The notes: generated by a model from the sequence alone, not told the origin. A stretch of 64,000 nucleotides of DNA from Lindgomyces ingoldianus (GCF_010093535.1 NW_022985206.1:379518-443517), one strand, 5' to 3'; numbered from the stretch's first letter, positions 25,791 through 37,757 are shown. Numbers and translations: made by a program.

Positions 25791-27100
25791 CAATACTGAC
25801 GGTCGACCCGGTTGTCTCTTTGTCGCAATTAGTTTGGCTCGGGCTTTAATCAGGCATCCATAATGATGATTTTCGGCCGTCAGATATGAAGCGGTGTGAA
25901 GAAGTTGCAGTAAAGGGGTAACGAGAGAATTTGTGAGCAGCTTTGATGCAGAGGCTAGAGTATATCGGTGAGAGCAAGAACGCATTGAGACATCGAAGTA
26001 AAGAAACTGCATTACACATATTAGCAGGAGCCCAAGACAAGAAGAGGGAACAGAGATTGGCTGACAGGAAGGTGAGCTGACTTCATATGCCTGAAACTGG
26101 CTTACCGTTTTCGAGGACATCTGACAGAATGGGTAGTCAAGAGGGAGGTATGGATCCGTTGAGAGACCTCGGTGAGCGCAATGCCCTGTGCAGGTAAAGT
26201 CGAGGCGCCGATGCAAGAGACAGATTTGGTGACATTCCGTAGGTGAGAGAGAGCATCCATGCAGAGGTCTTGTGGAATCTGACAGCTATCCGACAGAAAG
26301 AGGCAGCATGTTAATCGAAACTCTGTGGAGGGCGAGAGACTCGGAGTCAAGTCCACCTCAGTATCTGCTCAACGAACTAATGTCGTAAGCAGAGTATCCA
26401 CCCAGTAGTCTTCAAGAGTTGCTGATGGTATGTAATCTTTCTGCTATTGAGCATAGTAAGAGCAGTCGTATAGCGTCATGCTTGGCCATTGATATCCGTA
26501 CAGCATTCACAGGTGTGTTTGGGTTAGGAGCCGGATGGGAAAAGTAAGAGTATTCACGATTTGGAAAGGTATTGGCGAGGCTGTCGACGTGGACCGACGT
26601 TGGACTCAATGACCTCGAGAAAATAGCCCCTCGATCTTCTCGTCTGGATCCATGGATGATATTCAAGGCAAGAATGGCGCGCTGGACGGATTCTGCAGGG
26701 ATATGGGGTGATTAAAGAGCAGGCACAAACCAGCAGCGCCTCCAATTTAGATTCCAGCCGCGGCGTCTGCCAATTATGTTGGACGAGTTCTCTCCTCTTT
26801 CTCCGGTCAGGTGTCAGGTTTGAGCAACCTTGGGAGCGAAGTGTGCGATCCGCTAACAAGCCACAGGTAGCGAGCACTAGCCACTCGGTTTCATTCGTCC
26901 CATGTCTGATTTCCGATGTCCGACCGACACCCAACGTCATTCGAATAAATGCATTGAGGAAAACTCTACATCCAATGTATGATCCAGTGGACTTGAAGGA
27001 CGTCCCCTGTGTGGCTCCATTTAATGCACAGAGAGGATCCATGAGATGATGTTGGCCATGTGCCGATGCTGACAATCTCTCCTCCAGCTTCGAGTTTGGT
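25791..27100 (-). pseudogene. Decayed minus-strand gene, family unknown
   Basis: Below about 27075 the minus strand holds three staggered frames (26554-27075, 26412-26666 and 25740-26216) of protein-like composition, running one after another in shifting phases. A segment near 26660 reads VQRAILALNIIHGSRRED. The succession suggests a spliced or frameshifted gene, with no clean set of introns. A fungal transcription-factor middle region was considered but no diagnostic motif is present. Confidence 0.25.
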
Positions 27101-27805
27101 CTTGCTGAGTCAAGGGGAAGGCAGCTGAAAGTGCATCATACCTGATGATTGTCCTGGTGAGAGAGCGGCGTGTTCCATTAAGCTTTCACCAAAACATGAG
27201 AGAGTGACTCCGTTGACGCACCCGGGCAGACTTGGTACGAGCGCTGCACGGGATTGTCCGAAGATCCCCTCGGCATCATGAGATGTAGAAACAGAATACC
27301 CCAGGAGAAAACTTCATTCTAAATCGAACTTCGTGGGGTACGCTCGGTCTTCGGGGATCGTTGGCCTTCAAGGATGGTCGTCGACAGACTCGAACATCCT
27401 CATAGATCAAGTCGCGCAGTCATCGTTCGATACCGAAAAATCCCTACTGTAGGATTGAGGATAGGGGCTGGTGTGAGTCCAGCGAAATAGTTTGCGCGGC
27501 GTGGTCGCTCGCAATAGCTATAGGTAGGATATAGACAGCCAGCCAGCCATCATCCCCCATAGGTCTTCCTCGCGTACATTGTGTACGCATGTGTCCGTCC
27601 TCCGTGTCAAATTTCTCGCTCCATTAGCTTTGTCAAACAAGGTCTTCCATTTTTGGGACGTATATGCGCCCTGTCAAAGGTATCGGTCATTTTCTATGGT
27701 TAGTTACCAGGACATTTCCGCTAGCTAGCCCCCGGGGAGTCGACAATGTCGTTGGATCTCAATGGTGTAGCATACGTCTTGGCGCCTCATCACTATTGCG
27801 TTTGT
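27101..27805. other. Spacer, nothing recognised
   Basis: No frame over 60 codons, repeat or RNA gene was recognised in this stretch. Confidence 0.4.
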
Positions 27806-28269
27806 TAGTATGGCCACCGGTGGCAAAGGTATCGAGCTACTAAAGGCCTGGTGTTGGGTATTGGGCCGGTCAGTTTCCCAAGTGAATGGCGGCGCCAAGC
27901 CGACTCACACCGTCGCCCACCTCAGCAAGTCCTTGACATTGTTCTCAAGACGCCTGAAGCTCTCGCTCAGAGCCTTTTGCAGGGTCTTTCGGGGAAGATT
28001 TTAGTCAGGGTTTGGGGACTTCGTCGTCGCGGCTGACTAGAGATCAACGAGACCCTCCAGGGGCGCCGATTGCCCGCAGCCTCGAAGGACACCGTTGAAA
28101 GGCACTGAGCACTCCCGCATGGCCTTCGCGAGCGTCTCCAGGCAGTGCGCAAGGAATGCAGGGCAATTTTGGGACGGAGGGATGGGTAAGGGGGACTCAC
28201 CAGATCGCCGACGCCGTAGCGCAGCCTCTCATGATCGGTCGACACCAGCAGCGTCTTTCTCGCTACCAT
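27806..28269 (-). pseudogene. Broken coding-like segment on minus strand
   Basis: On the minus strand an ATG at 28269-28267 opens MVARKTLLVSTDHERLRYGV, followed by a GTGAGT donor-like site. Further down, two pieces in other phases look coding: one containing LETLAKAMRECSVPFNGVL and one containing KALSESFRRLENNVKDLLRW. The second is preceded by CTGACTAAAA and an AAG. No acceptor joins the first two pieces, so the gene is probably broken. The helical Leu/Cys spacing resembles helical N-terminal domains of fungal STAND proteins only in general style; no assignment is made. An 11-bp tandem (TCGCTACCATC, two copies) lies near 28260-28281. Confidence 0.25.
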
Positions 28270-31031
28270 CTCGCTACCATCTCGAAACTTCTATCTGCCC
28301 GAAGGAGCTCGTAGACTTCCCCGATAGGTTGCAGGCACTAATGGGCTGCCATTGCCGCCCTAGGGCGGTGGGTAGGTCGAAGTGAAGGACACTAACTAGG
28401 GTCGTGGCGGCCTCTTGGATGCCGGAAACGAGGAGGATGCCTTAGGAGCATGACACCCGAGCCTAAAGAGAGGCTAGAAAGGGCGACTGTCGGATTCGAG
28501 GTGCTGTTGCTGGTGGGTTGGTGGAGAGGGGTTGATGGTAGGGCAGGCGTGAAGCGCCAAGGCCAATCAGGAGGAGCTCACACCAAATTTCTTCCCCTCA
28601 CAGCCCGGCCGCGGGGCCTTAGCATTGCAAACAGAAGAAAGCATGCAGCATAGCTCCTTCCTCCGCCCGCTTGCCTCTCTGCGGCCTTAAGTACCGGCCA
28701 CTCCCCAGCTTTCTGCTCTCCTCTATCCTCCACCAACCGCTCTGTTCGACGTCATTCTTGCATTGTGTAAGTTAGCCCTCTAGCCTCCCTTCAGCAACCC
28801 TCACCCCCATTGCTCCCCACGCACATCCACAGAACCCTCTCAACCGGGCTACCCGGCCTCGACCATCGCCACCACAGAAATGGCCACGCTTGGCGGATGG
28901 TCCAGCAGCCTCGCCCAGCTCACCACACAACCGTTTTGGCATCAGGATCTATTGAAAGCACCGCCATCACCACGCCATGTTAGAATCAGCATCCTGTCGA
29001 CATTACCCCCCTCGACCCGTCGAGCTAACCGGCCTGTTTGGACAAACGCCGACAGCCTCGAGAGTCGCCGGCATCATCACATTAGCCACCCTACCACGCA
29101 CACCTTAGTTGGAGCCTCCTAAGGCCATTCTCAACCCCAAATCCGCCATCCCTCCCGACAACCCTTCACCACAGTGTCACACTGACTCTTGCTGACACTC
29201 TGCAGATTCTTACCCTTACTGCTGACTACTATCGGCCGGCATCTATTACTATACCTTACTCCCTCCTCCATTGGTGGGGCGACATTCTTATCCCTATACT
29301 GTGTCGTTTGGCATCTTACGTTCTAGTGCTAAGCTTTGTCATAGCTGACTCTATTGGCTAGCCGGGGAGGGCCGGGTGCGAGTCAGCTCGCTACGTGCTC
29401 TTCATTCAGATGTCTAAAGAGACTTGCACCTGGCCCTCTATTCGGATGTCTAAAGATATGCAGAACTTCAACGCAGAAGGCGCAGGTGAAATTATGTTCA
29501 ACAAGGTCGTGAACAGGGTTCCCAATCTAGTACGTTACCTCACATCCCTTTTCTCCCAGTTCCTTCGAAGACTCATCATTGCTGACCACAAGTCCAGCAT
29601 CCCACAACTCTTGATGCTTTAAGCGTCCCATAAATTTTTACACCAGCCACGCCAGCACCCTCATATATTCCATATGAAGCCTAATCCTTCTCATCTAGGG
29701 AATGACATGGAACAAAGACGTGAACAAAGAATTACCAACCACCCTGTTCAAGGATGCTAGCCAAACCCCGAAGACTTCCAAGAACCACAATCTGCCTCCT
29801 CGAACACCAATATCGAGCCTCGTCGGAGTTCTTGAAATCACAGCTTTAGCCCCAGCTGCCTATACTGCAACAGATAATCATCCATGTGCCACTCAGTCAA
29901 TCCTCGTACACTGGGGCGAGGGATACCGTCCGTTGCTTCCTGAGCAAAAATCTTGCCCAAGCGTCTAACGGAAGGTACACGCCCATTTAACACATATTTC
30001 GACGTCGAGGGCTGCCTTTTATTACGTCTTTACCAGCACCCTCGCGTGCCCTCTCCCAGGAGGACGTACGGGCCTTCACTTACAATACTGGACTTTGTTG
30101 AAAGATTTTTGGAGGAATAAAGGAAAGAATTCTAATATATTGTGTCGTGGCTTTGTTTGGTGCTGAAGCTCGTCTGCATACATGTTACCGTTGCCATCAT
30201 TCACCTCCTTATAGGTATCAATGGCATGGCATAGATGGGAATGGGATCGCCTATGATGCCAATGAACGGCTCGGAGCACATCACATATCAGCGCTATTAA
30301 AAGCATGATGGGATTGGGTATGCTTATGTTCGTCGTCGATTTCCATGAAGGACTCGTCGCCTTGAGATCTACTCGGTTCGCAGTTGGTGTCTACAAGGAC
30401 TCGAGACTCTTGGTATGGTGGACAAGAGGTGCCTCCGCATCATTAAAGGGGAACCTTAGCTTATCGTCATGCTTCTTTCCTTTGTACACCCGTGCCAAGC
30501 CAAAGGCCTATGTCGTGAATGCCTTGCTTTCGCCTTCGCCTACAGCTTCTCATCATCTTTCACCTTCCCTGAACCTTCACAACCCGCCACTCACCGCTAC
30601 TCTCATTCCCTCTATTTACAGAATCCTCAATAACGGCATGTCGGGCGGCCACAGCACATGACTTGTCTTGCGCATGAAACGGCCCGGCCACACACCTTCA
30701 CACTCCCCAACCTGTCCTCCGCCTCTCGTCGACCCAGCCTCACCACCGACCTCAGGTACCTGACCAAGACCACAAGGTCATATCAGTTAATCCTAGCAAC
30801 GGCTTCCCTCCCAGCATTACAGCACAGCTAAAAAACAGGCCCCAAGCAAAGACCGACTTCTCCAAGCCGCCAACGAAGTGAAGTGAGAGCTACGCAACCC
30901 CATCTCCACGCCTCCAAGACCAGACCGGCATACAACATCTTCTCTCGCATTCCCCCACCCCCACGCACATCTCGGCTAGTCCTAGATCTCAACCACACCT
31001 TCATCCTCGGTATTCCCATCCATCAGATAAG
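28270..31031. other. GC-richer tract with unconnected small ORFs
   Basis: Composition becomes pyrimidine-rich on the plus strand, as around fungal gene starts. Short frames include 28880-29122, opening MATLGGWSSSLAQLTTQ. A stop-free stretch at about 29086-29361 encodes a hydrophobic tail (ASYVLVLSFVIADSIG). Another frame at 29395-29622 has an optional GTACGT-AAG intron near its end. A longer stop-free stretch at about 30840-31034 includes RTSRLVLDLNHTFILGIPI. None forms a complete gene by eye. Confidence 0.3.
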
Positions 31032-31120
31032 GTAAGTATCTTCCCCCCTCCCCTGCCCTCCCTCACTATCCTGCATTCCCACTCCCTCTTTAACAACCCA
31101 TACTAACCCACATCGCACAG

Positions 31121-31540
31121 ATGCCGCTGCAACCCACCCTCCTCGCACTTGCAGTTTACCTCCCGGTCTCGGTCCTCATCGTCGCCGTGTGTACCCTTGC
31201 ATGGGCCAGGCCGGGAATCTTCAAACGACTTAGCCGGCAGCTGCATGCTGGAATTCAGAGCGCGGAGGTAGGGGTGTGTGAGCGGATCAAGAGCTGGATG
31301 GGCATGGGAATGAAGAAGAGGGTTGTCATGGTCCCTATGCACAAACACTTGTCCACATCTACTTTCACGTCTCCCCCGGAATCCAGTACTATGTCAATGA
31401 CAACAGTCTACATCCTCCGCACCCCTTTGTCACTCTTCCTCCCACGCCCAGAGCTTGTCAGAATCGTCCAATATTCACCTTATTCAGGGGAATCCGCACC
31501 CCTCTCCCCAGCCCTTGCTGTAGAGCCAAGCTGGGTTTAG
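31121..31540 (+). CDS. Possible small single-pass membrane protein, 139 aa
   Basis: The ATG at 31121 immediately follows a CGCACAG acceptor. A matching GTAAGT donor lies at 31032, with a CATACTAACCC branch-like sequence near 31102, giving an 89-nt leader or first intron. Residues 5-28 form one hydrophobic helix (AVYLPVSVLIVAVCTLAW), followed by a basic region, consistent with a signal anchor. The C-terminal 60 residues are Ser/Thr/Pro-rich and may instead be untranslated or differently spliced. The upstream exon could also continue a frame from further left. No family is recognised, and the ORF could be spurious. Confidence 0.35.
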   Translation: MPLQPTLLALAVYLPVSVLIVAVCTLAWARPGIFKRLSRQLHAGIQSAEVGVCERIKSWMGMGMKKRVVMVPMHKHLSTSTFTSPPESSTMSMTTVYILRTPLSLFLPRPELVRIVQYSPYSGESAPLSPALAVEPSWV

Positions 31541-32080
31541 GAAGCTAGTGGCGCTGAGTGTGTAGAGCTCACTTGACTTCAGGCTTAGTTTACAGAGCAT
31601 GAAGCAAAGGTATTTCTTCTTGTTGGATTTTGGCACGGCAGTTGGGAAAGCGACAGCGGCGGAAAAGAGGGTATATTGTAGCTACCTGCAGAATGACAGA
31701 GATCGACATAGCGACACAATTATATCATACATCATCCAACAATAAAACGTATACTTACCTATCTGTAAGCTCAATCTACACCAGCACCATAACTAAATAC
31801 GCACACATCACTCACAGAGCAAAGGGGAAGGGGAAGGGGAAATGGCAATCAAGCCTCATCTACACCGCTCTCGCGGTACAGACTCAGCGACACCTGATGG
31901 GGAAAGATTCTTTTTCATTCACCTAACCTTGGCTAGCCGAACCATGACTAACCATTCATGATGGGTAGGCTGTCTGTGTATTCCCCGGCACAGTATCCCT
32001 AGCATGCATGCACCATCCGAACCGCACAAGTATGCCCATTATCCGTGAGTCGAAGAGAGGGAGGAGGGGGACGTAGGTCT
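31541..32080. other. Spacer, 3' side of eS17 gene
   Basis: It holds the presumed 3' untranslated regions of the plus-strand ORF and of the minus-strand eS17 gene. A short GGGGAA tract (about 31821-31840) is the only repeat seen. Confidence 0.4.
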
Positions 32081-32963
32081 CTACTGTCCCGGACGACGAT
32101 CTCCGAAGCGGCGAGGTCGCTCGGCGACTTGTTGTTGGGCCACGGCAACAACGTTGACAGGGATAGAGTCGAACTATTCACAAGCCATCGTGTTAGCACT
32201 GCATCAACTCTCCTAACCCAAAAAGGCCGTTCCCCCACAACTCTCCTACCGACAAACTCGGTACGGGAGGTGGGAACAGAAGTGGAAGGGAAAGAGGTAA
32301 GGGAAGAAAACATACACCCATGCTCTTCAACAAATCCTTGGTCTCCTGGTCCACATCCAGCGTACCAGTCTCACTGTTCTGCGTGAAGTCGAGAGCCGAA
32401 ACTTCGGGCACGTATTGATCCTTGCGCTCGCGCTCTTCTTCTTGAAGCTTGAAGGAGATACCACGGACGGGACCGCGTTGGATACGCTTCATCCTGAGAG
32501 AAGTTAGAGTGAGTTTAGGTGGAGAACTGTCGAGGAAGGTAGAATGAGGGCTGCGGGTGTGAGAGAGCAGGGTGAGGGGGAGAGGGGGAAGTAGTGGGAG
32601 CTTCGCAGTTCCAAAGCCGATAAAATGCATAGCCAGAGAGAAACCCCTCAAAACCGCGCATCGCACCCAACTCTTCTAGAATTCCCCATTCCCCATTTCC
32701 CATCTCCATCACCGTCCCCGAAGGTGCACCCTCATCTCACTCATATTCTCTCCCGGACTCTCCTCATTTCCTCCATCGAAAAGGCAAACTTACAGATGCG
32801 TTGTATACCCGGCAATCTTATTCCTAAGCCTCTTACTCGCGATAATAGCAATCTCATCGCAGATGCGCTTGTTGACCTCGAAGTCCAGACTCAGCTTGGG
32901 ATAGTATCGCTCGATGATAACCTTGGCTGATTTCTTGACCGTTTTCGTGCGCACGCGACCCAT
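32081..32963 (-). CDS. RPS17: 40S ribosomal protein eS17
   Basis: Three exons on the minus strand, 32963-32794, 32493-32316 and 32173-32081, join to a 146-residue protein, the usual length for fungal eS17. Introns are 300 nt (GTAAGT...CAG) and 142 nt (GTATGT...TAG); phases agree at both junctions. Family signatures are clear: the start [20 protein letters not shown], the segment [20 protein letters not shown], then [16 protein letters not shown] and YVPEVSALD. The last exon gives [20 protein letters not shown] followed by [10 protein letters not shown] and a stop. The protein sits in the 40S subunit. The leader is rich in G/T on the plus strand. It shares orientation with the antiporter 517 bp upstream; nothing suggests co-transcription. 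The large first intron was checked for a box C/D snoRNA without success. Confidence 0.97.
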
Positions 32964-33479
32964 GATGGCGGTTCCGTTGTGTTGTGCTGAGGTAAGGGTT
33001 TGAGGAGGGGCGAGTGTGAGTGAGGGTTGCGCTTGTGGGTTGATGGCAGAAAATTAAGGTGAGATTGGGGTGAGGTTGGAATTCGTGAGACTCGCTTAGG
33101 TTGTGTGCGCGGAGTTTCCCGTTAGCGCTAGTGAGACTGTGGTTAGCTCGGAAAATGAATGTGCCCCATTGATCTGGGTTGTTATAGTTGATGGCTTAAA
33201 GAATATGTTTGTGTGAAAGAAATTAGGTTCGTCATTAACACCTGGTATCTCGCTCCGAACAACATACAGGAAAGGCATCGCAGATGCTATATACAGAAGA
33301 CTCCTCGCTTCACTGCGCCCTGACTCTCAGCGAACAAAATAGATATGCAGTAACAATTTCAGATACTCCAGTCCGAGACACTATAGCATGTCGTTTTCAT
33401 CCGATCTAAGATATTTTCCCAACCTCGCTCCCCTGCCACCGATACTGCAAGCAGGGAAGAGAAAGTACATTGCAGCATT

Positions 33480-35033
33480 CTAATGCCCACCTTCACCACC
33501 ACCACTTTCACCCCCGCCATGGCCTGCTGGGTTGGGATAAAAGAAGGCGGAGATGGCAATGATGATGTAGACGAGAATGCAAAGCACACCCTCGAGATAA
33601 TTAGACTTTCCATCCCTAAGAAACGATCCCACGACCAAGATAGCCAGAATGAGAGCTATAGCATCGAACATCTCGAAGTTCAAGTCCATGGGAACGTGGA
33701 TGCACCATCCGACAATTACAACAAGGGGAGTGTTGAGAAGAGCGGTTTGGATGCTGGCGCCTAGAACGTGGGCAAGTGCGAAGTTCATCTGGTTATCCCA
33801 GGCTTCGTCGACGGCCGTGAGATGTTCTATGGCGGAGATGTTAGTAACGATAACTGAAAGGGACGGGGAAGGAGGTGCGTACCAGCTGCCTTTTCCACGA
33901 GCGGGATCAGAATCAAACCCACGAATGCATCGCTAATATGTCTCTCTTCGACGATGAACGGAATCTCCAACACCAGGAACACAGCGATCAAAGACACGCA
34001 GGTCAGAGCAATGACCAAAGCAACAACGCACTCCGTCAGCGTAAGCTTGGCCTTTGCCAAATCCTTGTGGCGATCTGCGTCCTTGTGTTCATCGGCCTCG
34101 AAAATTTCGCTAAACAGACCGTCGTGAGTCTTGGTTTGGAAAAAGATGTAGACGAAAAAGGCGAAGAGCAGGATGATGGCAGTGGCACGGGAAATTTTGA
34201 GGGTTTCGCTGGGGATCTCGCCGGCAGGGAGGTCGGTGCGGTTGGCGAGGGCGTTGGCGTAGATGGTTGGGATGACGAGGCCCACTACATCAGTGATTAG
34301 CGGGGAAATCATATGGGTGAGCGGGCAGGCTAGTCTTACTTCCAGCAACAAGCATCAGTCCGCTACCAGCTTCAGAAATGGCTTCATGGAATGACTGCTC
34401 GTCGCGCTTGAGGCCTCCAGCAAGGAAGCAGGCGCCAAGGCACAGTAACATATTGGCGAGGATGGAACCCAAAATGGCGGCGCGGATGACGGGTACATTG
34501 CTTTCGCCATGCGTCTTGATGAGCACCATGAAGAGCACAATCTCGACAACTGAGCCAAGTGTCGTCTCCAGAACGACACCGAGCACCTTGGGCAGCTTGC
34601 GGGCGAGTTCCTGGCCGGCAAACCCAATCAGATTGGCAGCAGGCACCATGGCGATATAGTTGGTGATGAAGATGGCCAGATGCCATTCCGGGCGGGCAAA
34701 GTGCTGGAATTGTTAGCATATATGCACGCCTCCATCCTCAAGCAGGCGTATTCTCACAAGTGCAATGGCGATTGGTACGATGGGCCACAGAGCATTCACG
34801 GCCATCGACACCCTGCTCGAGCTCCTAAAGCAGATCCTCAAGAACTTGATGGGGTGGATGCCTTTCCTGCCACTCTCGCCCTCCGGCTCGATGCCCGGTG
34901 TGACCTCGTGGCCATTGTGATTAAATCGCGGAAGGTGCAGGCCATGGTGTTGCCCCGATGAGTGTGGAGGGACGGTGGCTTCCGACTTGGGATCTTGCGT
35001 GTATTCTCGCGAGCTACGTGAGCGGCGGGCCAT
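33480..35033 (-). CDS. CAX-type Ca2+(cation)/H+ antiporter, 462 aa
   Basis: Four exons (35033-34758, 34703-34340, 34284-33883, 33826-33480) are separated by 54-56 nt introns with GTGAGA, GTAAGA and GTACGC donors and consistent phases. About 90 hydrophilic, His-containing N-terminal residues precede two homologous groups of membrane helices, split by an acidic, His-rich loop (EIFEADEHKDADRHKD), the layout of vacuolar CAX exchangers that move Ca2+ into the vacuole against protons. The ion-binding repeats read LETTLGSVVEIVLFMVLIKT (GSVVE at 142-146) and VEKAAEHLTAVDEAWDNQMN (E256, H257). Both glutamates are kept but the Asn of the classical GNxxE signature is Ser in repeat 1 and Lys in repeat 2. 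The C-terminus after the last helix is Gly/His-rich (HGGGESGGGEGGH). I assign the family confidently; the transported ion and the membrane are inferred. Confidence 0.93.
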
Positions 35034-36820
35034 GACGATGGGTAGAGAAGAAGTTCGTGCTACGAAGAGTCTGTGATCAAAAGGTTGGAGGGTGTCGTGT
35101 CGGCATAAAGCTGCCGTGTCAGGGAGGTGGTGGAGAGTGTTTCAGCAACGGCTCGCGTCGCGGTGCAGGGCAGGCGAGCTGCGATGGTGAAGGGAATGAA
35201 AAAGACCAGCAGCAAGAAGGAGAGCGAGCGAAGAAGTCAAAGAAGCCGTGGGCGTCATGGCGGAGATCATTGGATTCCCAGCTTGTTTCTCAAATGCCCC
35301 CGTGCACAGACAGCAGTGCAGGAGAGCAGGTGCGTGGTCCACACAGATTCGCTACATCGGCGCTAGCAAAGCCACAATTTCTGCTCGCCCCAGAATATTC
35401 ACGCATCTCTCAACCCCAACATCTCCTTTCAAATCCTCACTAATATCTACTTACCAATCGTGTATTTCCATATTCAGATCGCGGCCATTGCCCGTGCAGC
35501 AATGTCACCAAAGCTTCGCAGTCTTGCCATTGCTTGTCCGCTTCCACCTCGCTCCTCACTCCCTTGGCAGTTCTCAAACAAGCCACGCCAATGTGCCAAG
35601 CTGCCACTATCCAAGTTTCAATCATTTGCTTCCCGCGCCGTGACATCAGGCCTCAGCTTCCCCAGACTTGGGAGCCAGGGGCAAAAGTCATTCTCACCGC
35701 TGCGGAGGGTCGCAGTCACTTGTTGTTGGCTTTGGCTTCGACTGCACCTCTGCGCCGGAGGTGGAACATGACAGGGGCAATTTCAGACAGATATCTGCAT
35801 TTTATTTACACTCTCCCCTGAATCCACCAAGCCGTTCAACAGAAAGAATCTACCCTGACCACGTTCCATGTTGAGTGAGAAGGTTGTCATTGAGTCGCCG
35901 CGCGGTAACCGGAAATAAAATCGTGCAGAATGCGAAACATGATTGCGTATTTTCAGCTGCACACGGCGACTCTGGAAACGATGGTGTGGCGAGTTCATGA
36001 GGCTGGAACTGTGGCAGTGCCGGCGCTAATACCCGAGGAAGGTCGGAACGAACTACCTCCCGCATTGTTGACTTCACGTCTCCATCACGACGATACACTC
36101 TATTGTTCGAGTTATCAACCTCAATTCTATGATCTATAGACTTGCGAAATCGCTTTGGCTATATTCAGCCCAGACTTGCTAATTCACGGACCTAACAACG
36201 TTACAGGGCAGTCGCAAAACATCACCCTAACCATACATCTTAGATTTTATCGCTGCCTTCAGTTATCGACCGACGTTTTAAGTAAGTGCACCCGGTGTAT
36301 GTCGAGCGCGTAAATGGCGAACCCCGGTGGGATATCTCATGTACCAACCAGTGTCTAAAAGTCGGATAGCCACACTTGCGGCCAAATCAGAGAGGTTGCA
36401 AACACCTATTCTACAGACACATGCAAACGGCCTAAAACGTTATTAGCGACCACGGAGAGTAATGCCAGCATTGAAAGGCTTTGCATTTTATAGCTACAAA
36501 ATATCTGCTGTTATCAGTGCCCGATTAAAACTTCCAAGACGGAGGCCGTTTGTTTTGTCTGCTACCTGAAATTGATCATGCAGACTTCCCTACCAGCTAC
36601 CACACACCTAGGGGAAAAGCAGGCTGCTTTATATTCGTTCATTTACGAACCGAATGTTTCTCATCCAGTGTCTTATCCTCGATTCACCATATACGAACGT
36701 AATAAATGAATGCTCGGCTACGAAATATCTCTGGCTCAGCTAATATCGTGCCCTACTCCCTGTTTACGTCCAGTCATTCGCTCGCTATCCCCTTCTGTCG
36801 CGTATACTGAGAGCCTTGGC
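35034..36820. other. Upstream region and short ORFs, no clear gene
   Basis: It contains the antiporter's promoter side. A plus-strand run of overlapping frames at 35248-35874 includes a basic, mitochondrial-presequence-like start at 35502 (MSPKLRSLAIACPLPPRSSL) that does not lead into a recognisable protein. After about 35880 the sequence turns AT-rich and featureless. Confidence 0.35.
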
Positions 36821-36860
36821 TGGGGCTCGGAGCCTGGGACTGGGGCTTAGAGCCTGGGAC
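36821..36860. repeat. 20-bp tandem duplication
   Basis: TGGGGCTCGGAGCCTGGGAC is followed directly by a second copy differing at two positions, both transitions (C to T and G to A). Confidence 0.8.
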
Positions 36861-36901
36861 ACAACTCGGGATCTGGAGATAGTATGTTCCGAAGCTCGGT
36901 G

Positions 36902-36909
36902 TATATAAG
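36902..36909 (+). promoter_or_regulatory. Orphan TATA-like box
   Basis: TATATAAG is followed by a pyrimidine-rich leader-like stretch and an ATG at 37078 with a GTATGT...CTCAG intron-like segment (37089-37156). The spliced frame would encode only about 18 residues. This may be the promoter of a lost gene. A second TATA-like ATATAAAT lies at 37262-37269, ahead of the ATG at 37323. Confidence 0.25.
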
Positions 36910-37322
36910 GAGAGCCTTCAACTCTCTTAGATAGCAGAGTCACTTCATCCGATCTTCTGAACAGCTACTTCCAGGCTATTTTATCCTCTACACCTTCTTC
37001 AAATCCTACCCTCCTGTCTCTCATTCCTCACTTCCAGCTATCTGAAGCCCCCTCCATACCAGAAACCCCACCTCCCGATGCTCCCACTGTATGTTCAATA
37101 TCCCAAACTAGATAGCAAGCCATACCATTAACCATTCCCCTTTACATAATCCTCAGGCCTCGTTTACGGATATACCTTCAAACCCTCTCATCGTCGTCAT
37201 AGGCTAAGCAATGGGCATTCAAACCTCCTTGACAATTCCCGTCAACCCACCTTAAAGAACAATATAAATCCACACACTTCTCCTACCGATAACCAACAGT
37301 CTCTTCTTTCCTGCTTTGAATA

Positions 37323-37757
37323 ATGTTTTTCCCCTTTGAGGCCCAAAAATTCTCACTTTGGGGAGTAGTTTCCATGCACGCACTTCACTCTAGGTCTACA
37401 GTCCTGGTTGTTTGCATGAGGTGCCCTTCACATACCTATTCAGTTCATCCTTTTATTGTCTTCGAAAATTCGTTGTTTTGGTTTATGCCGAGGTTTGCGA
37501 GCAGTCCCACCCATTCTCTACTCTTCGTATCAACGCCAGTTTGGCTGACCGAGATCCGAAATTATAGTTCTATCCTCCCCATCTTGGCGTTCTCATCTTT
37601 GTTCTTAGGTAGTGCATTGAGCATCAGGTTACACTCCTTATCTCGAAGCAAGAGCTCGAGTTTGCTGGATACGCCGCCAGAGACATCACATCTGGAGTGT
37701 TCTATGTCTTTATGGATTATTCGCCCCGGGTGGCATCGTTGGATATGCTATTCCTAG
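37323..37757 (+). CDS. Doubtful 144-codon ORF
   Basis: A continuous frame lies 53 bases after a TATA-like sequence and a CT-rich leader. The translation is rich in Ser, Phe, Leu and His with no clean signal peptide or domain. The minus strand is also partly open here. Promoter-like context is the only support; it may be a chance frame. Confidence 0.2.
   Translation: MFFPFEAQKFSLWGVVSMHALHSRSTVLVVCMRCPSHTYSVHPFIVFENSLFWFMPRFASSPTHSLLFVSTPVWLTEIRNYSSILPILAFSSLFLGSALSIRLHSLSRSKSSSLLDTPPETSHLECSMSLWIIRPGWHRWICYS

Noticed and set aside
25473..25799. Lys/Glu-rich plus-strand ORF of 108 codons
   Set aside because: The purine-rich strand explains it; no homology, splice signals or start context.
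32494..32793. snoRNA in the large first intron of the eS17 gene
   Set aside because: One GTGATGG resembles box C, but no paired box D with a terminal stem is visible.
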